From contig NZ_BPQL01000066.1 in NCBI RefSeq assembly GCF_022179225.1, positions 17,017-81,016 of the forward strand: DNA of 64,000 nucleotides, read 5' to 3'. Each line of letters opens with the position of its first letter. Within the stretch, counting starts at the first letter, position 1. Below are positions 61,239-64,000 of this stretch, piece by piece. The notes under the pieces were generated by a model. It worked only from the letters and a program-made list of their open reading frames with translations. It had not been told where the DNA came from and did not search any database. The stretch is from Methylobacterium goesingense. Lineage in GTDB: Bacteria; Pseudomonadota; Alphaproteobacteria; Rhizobiales; Beijerinckiaceae. The translations under genes were made by a program, and so were the position numbers.

Positions 61239-61701
61239 GGGAAGGCCTCCCTATGGGCGGGGCCGGTAGGCCCGGTCTCAGGAAAGGTGCAGTTAGGCCT
61301 TCGCGTTGGCCTTGATCTGGATCAAGGCGCGAAGATCTGTGCGTTCGAGGCAATCCGATTCGCGAGATTCCCGTGTGGGCTCGCAAGTCTTCCGAACCCC
61401 CGCACCCCGCGCGCCGCAGACGCGACGCGGGCCATCCTCGAAAGATCGATCCGGTCCTTCGCACAGGATCTTTGGATGCGTGTTGCGACACTCCTGCCGA
61501 CTTAGCCCTCGAGAGCGATCTGCTCCATTTTCTGGGATAAAGCCGTGATGCCGACACGACGATGCCGATCCTTCCGCGATCCAGCGCGGTCGTCGGTGCG
61601 TCGCGACAGGCTCATCGACCGCATCGTCTTCATCGGAGGTTCGTGGAAGCCCCGGCGGAGCGGGCAGCGCCCGGCGGCATCCGCGCGGCGGGCCGCGCCC
61701 G
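61239..61701. other. Intergenic region upstream of the hsp20-crp pair
   Basis: This 463-base region contains an FNR/FixK box (61312-61325) near its left side. I see no convincing gene in the rest. Confidence 0.45.
61312..61325 (-). promoter_or_regulatory. FNR/FixK box upstream of hsp20-crp
   Basis: TTGATCTGGATCAA is an exact match to the palindromic consensus TTGAT-N4-ATCAA. It lies 74-87 bases before the Hsp20-like start. Two related sites occur nearby at 58965 and 59060. Confidence 0.7.
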
Positions 61702-62634
61702 TCAGGCGCGAAGCGTGCGTCCAAGCTCCACAACCGCCCGGGTCAGAACGCCATCCGACGGCCGCAGGTGATCGTAGATCGTGAAGTGGTTCGCGCGCGG
61801 CGCCGGGATCAACGCTCCCGCCTGATGTCTGGCCGACCGATAGGCGTGAAAGGTTCGACTGTTCTCGACGAGCGCCGGCAGCTCGGCGGTGCCGTAGGCG
61901 AGCACCAGCGGCTTGTCGACAGGAGGCAGACGCAAGGGCGAGAGCGTCGCGATCTCGCCGTCGCTGAGATGCAGTTTCGCGTTCAGGTAGGTGTCTCGCA
62001 AGGGTCCGAGTTCGTAGATGCCGGACATCGCCAGACCGGCGCGCACGCTCGGATGTCCGAGACCTGCCGCGCAGAGATGGCCACCCGCCGACCAGCCCGA
62101 CAGAATGATCGGTCCCGCGATACCGTGTGCCGGGCCTTCGGCGGCAAGCCAGTCGAGGGCACGATGAACCTCCGCCACGATCTCGGTGAGCGTCGCGTCC
62201 GGGGCCAGCGTGTAGCCCGGCATCGCGGCGGCGAAACCGGCGGCGAGGACGCCTTCCATCATGCAGGAGAAGTTCTCGCGCGAACGGGCCTGCCAGTAGC
62301 CGCCGTGAACGTGAACGAGACAGGGCGCCATGCGGTCGGAGGCGGGAAACAGATCCCACTTGTTGCGGGGGCGGGGCCCATAGGCGAGATCGATGGTACC
62401 GGCATGCTGCGCGCGGAGGCGGGCGGAGTCCGTCGTCCAACCCTCCACGATCCCCGCACTGCCCGGCACCGCAGTGGAGTTGTTGTAGGCGCTGTCGCGT
62501 TCGCCCTGACTCGCGGTCATCCAGTTGTCGGGGGCGGCGGTGAGCGCGTGTGCGGACACATCCGTCGCGAGGCCCGCAGCGGCGAGAGCACTTGCGGATG
62601 TGGCGAGCAAGCGACGACGATTTGGATCGGTCAT
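61702..62634 (-). CDS. Alpha/beta hydrolase (kynurenine formamidase/esterase-like) with Tat signal
   Basis: The 310-residue protein has an N-terminal twin-arginine signal (NRRRLLATSASALAAAGLAT), so export is likely. The hydrolase core has the oxyanion-hole motif HVHGGYW and the nucleophile elbow SGWSAGGHL with Ser as nucleophile. Later acidic and His residues (NHFTIYDHL) fit the triad. BD-FAE/kynurenine formamidase-like enzymes share this pattern, but tryptophan-pathway genes are absent here and a Tat-exported esterase is as likely. The ATG at 62634 directly precedes the signal. Confidence 0.82.
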   Translation of the reverse strand: MTDPNRRRLLATSASALAAAGLATDVSAHALTAAPDNWMTASQGERDSAYNNSTAVPGSAGIVEGWTTDSARLRAQHAGTIDLAYGPRPRNKWDLFPASDRMAPCLVHVHGGYWQARSRENFSCMMEGVLAAGFAAAMPGYTLAPDATLTEIVAEVHRALDWLAAEGPAHGIAGPIILSGWSAGGHLCAAGLGHPSVRAGLAMSGIYELGPLRDTYLNAKLHLSDGEIATLSPLRLPPVDKPLVLAYGTAELPALVENSRTFHAYRSARHQAGALIPAPRANHFTIYDHLRPSDGVLTRAVVELGRTLRA

Positions 62635-63105
62635 CGACCTTACATAGCGCGAGCCCGCGCCGGGAACCACTCCGTGTCCGGCGACACCTCGGCGGCCCCG
62701 AAGCCGACCCCGCGGCCCGCCGGACGGTCGAGCCTGGCAGTTTCGCGAACGTTGTCCCAACATACGACACCACCAATCCAGCATCTAGGAACAAATACAA
62801 TGGCACATTTGTCAGTCTTCATAACCACAAAGATACGGTAAAATTTTTCCACAACGAATGAATCGATCTTTTTGCTCGCACGTATAGCCAAATTCTGGAT
62901 AAATCTGCGCCACAAAGGCACTCTATATTCTACTTTATCTGTGTTATCTGGTATTTTACTGACAAATCGTGTCAGCACGCAGGTTGAGGCCAGGACTTCT
63001 GGTGAGTATGTGTGATTTTGACACTTTCCTCATCATACGCACCGCGATACGCCCGTGCCATCGTTCGTGGGCATCTCCGCCGGCACGGGCACGCAGGACA
63101 CGAGC
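62635..63105. other. Intergenic region with an AT-rich segment
   Basis: This 471-base region lies between the divergent hydrolase gene and the propeller gene. About 62780-62980 is clearly AT-richer than the flanks and may hold the propeller gene promoter. I see no convincing gene. Confidence 0.4.
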
Positions 63106-64000
63106 ATGGCCATCACACGCGTATCGACCGCTTCTGATGGAACGCAGGGCACCTCCGTCAGCCAAACGGCCGCAACGGGATCCCAGGTCTCGGCCGACGG
63201 GCGCTACGTCGTCTTCCAGAGCCTCGCCACCAACCTCGTGGCCGGCGATACGAACGCTCAGCAGGACGTCTTCGTCAAGGACACGCTCACCGGCACGGTC
63301 ACCCTGGTCTCCACCAGCAGCGCGGGGGTGCAGGGCAACAGTACCAGCAACACCGCCTCGATCTCGGCCGACGGCACCCGTGTCGCCTTCCAGAGCAGCG
63401 CCAGCAACCTCGTGGCCGGCGACACGAACGGTCAGCAGGACATCTTCGTCAAGGACCTGACGACCGGCACCACCACCCGCGTCTCCACCGACAGCACGGG
63501 CGCGCAGACCACATCTGGCACCAGCACCACCCCCTCGATCTCGGCCGACGGCACCCGCGTTGCCTTCCAGAGCGGCGCCACCAATCTCGTGGCCGGCGAC
63601 ACGAACGGTTTGACCGACGTCTTCGTCAAGAACCTGACGACCGGCACCACCACCCGCGTCTCCACCGACAGCGCGGGCGCGCAGGTCAACGGTACCAGCA
63701 ACAATGCCTCGATCTCGGCCGACGGCACCCGCATCGCCTTCCAGAGCATCGCCAACAACCTCGTAGTCGGCGACACGAACAGCTTGACCGACGTCTTCGT
63801 CAAGGACCTGACGACCGGCAACACCACCCTGGTCTCCACCGACAGCACGGGCGCGCAGGCCAGTAGCATCAGCAGCAACGCCTCGATCTCGGCCGACGGC
63901 ACCCGCGTCGCCTTCCAGAGCACCGCCACCAACCTCGTGGCCGGCGACACGAATGGCGCCACGGACGTCTTCGTCAAGGATCTGGGCACCGGCACCACCA
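63106..64000 (+). CDS. Beta-propeller (PD40/TolB-like) repeat protein, 5' part only
   Basis: The gene starts with the ATG at 63106 (AITRVSTASDGTQGTSVSQT) and runs off the right edge. About 298 residues are visible, in near-identical units of 58-59 residues built on ISADGTRVAFQS, NLVAGDTN, DVFVKDLTTG and TTTRVSTDS. The unit resembles PD40/WD40-like blades of TolB-type propellers. No Sec signal precedes the repeats. In this group such proteins are often exported by type I secretion through a C-terminal RTX region, which would lie beyond the window. That part is inference. Confidence 0.75.
   Translation, partial: MAITRVSTASDGTQGTSVSQTAATGSQVSADGRYVVFQSLATNLVAGDTNAQQDVFVKDTLTGTVTLVSTSSAGVQGNSTSNTASISADGTRVAFQSSASNLVAGDTNGQQDIFVKDLTTGTTTRVSTDSTGAQTTSGTSTTPSISADGTRVAFQSGATNLVAGDTNGLTDVFVKNLTTGTTTRVSTDSAGAQVNGTSNNASISADGTRIAFQSIANNLVVGDTNSLTDVFVKDLTTGNTTLVSTDSTGAQASSISSNASISADGTRVAFQSTATNLVAGDTNGATDVFVKDLGTGTT
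63190..64000 (+). repeat. Tandem repeats of 174-177 bp inside the propeller gene
   Basis: The TCG-GCC-GAC-GG motif recurs at 63190, 63364, 63541, 63715 and 63889, so the spacing is 174, 177, 174 and 174 bases. The units are highly similar at DNA level, which suggests recent duplication or gene conversion. Confidence 0.85.

Noticed and set aside
62640..62978. Minus-strand frame of 112 codons upstream of the exported hydrolase
   Set aside because: Half lies in AT-rich non-coding DNA and half in GC-rich leader, with an abrupt change in composition and no recognised domain.

Overview
This window looks like a chromosomal segment of an alphaproteobacterium of the order Hyphomicrobiales, most likely Methylobacterium or a close relative. 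The reasons are the very high GC content, the abundance of HWE/HisKA_2 histidine kinases, a SciP/FlbD-type flagellar cluster, a PccA-type carboxylase and a PmtA-like methyltransferase. The genus is an inference. I see no rRNA, tRNA, CRISPR array or recognisable transposase.

Layout. 0-3 kb: the start of a nitrate-type (NrtA/CmpA) ABC substrate-binding protein, divergent from a sigma54 activator, with a good sigma54 promoter and inverted repeats between them. 3-8.3 kb: an ABC-F ATPase and a three-gene signalling operon (MHYT kinase, single-domain receiver, receiver-HisKA_2 kinase). 8.3-15.7 kb: histone-deacetylase-like hydrolase, panD, pccA, and small conserved proteins. 16.5-22.4 kb: a large glycosidase, rsh and rpoZ. 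22.6-32.8 kb: Tat-exported beta-carbonic anhydrase, then fabD-fabG-acpP-fabF and mltG-yicC-gmk. This last series is split between fabF and mltG by a 2.4 kb AT-rich island that carries a PARIS-like pair, an AAA/ABC-type ATPase (AriA-like) followed by a DUF4435 TOPRIM protein (AriB-like). The ATPase gene is frameshifted twice, once inside a tetranucleotide repeat.

32.8-40.8 kb: HWE kinase, Hint-domain protein, RhtA-like exporter, HpnL-like membrane protein, ferredoxin-like protein, and a capsule-export (KpsE/CtrB-type) protein. 40.9-49.1 kb: a minus-strand flagellar and cell-cycle block (fliK, flgD, sciP, fliF, fliG, fliH, fliN, flbD) with a CtrA-box-like site before fliF. 49.4-57.5 kb: mnmA, a PmtA-like methyltransferase, a TVP38 membrane protein, a sensor kinase, bioB, an FAH-family hydrolase, and an OmpP1/FadL porin. 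57.7-61.3 kb: a stress cluster (two universal stress proteins, a BON protein, a shortened Hsp20 and a Crp/Fnr regulator) with three FNR/FixK-like boxes. 61.7-64 kb: a Tat-exported alpha/beta hydrolase and the start of a beta-propeller protein made of near-identical 58-residue repeats, cut by the window end.

The points most worth a second look are the PARIS-like island with its frameshifted ATPase, a two-hairpin intergenic repeat found twice that in both cases supplies the stop codon of the adjacent gene, and the candidate regulatory sites (sigma54, CtrA, FNR, GntR-like) that match the genes beside them.
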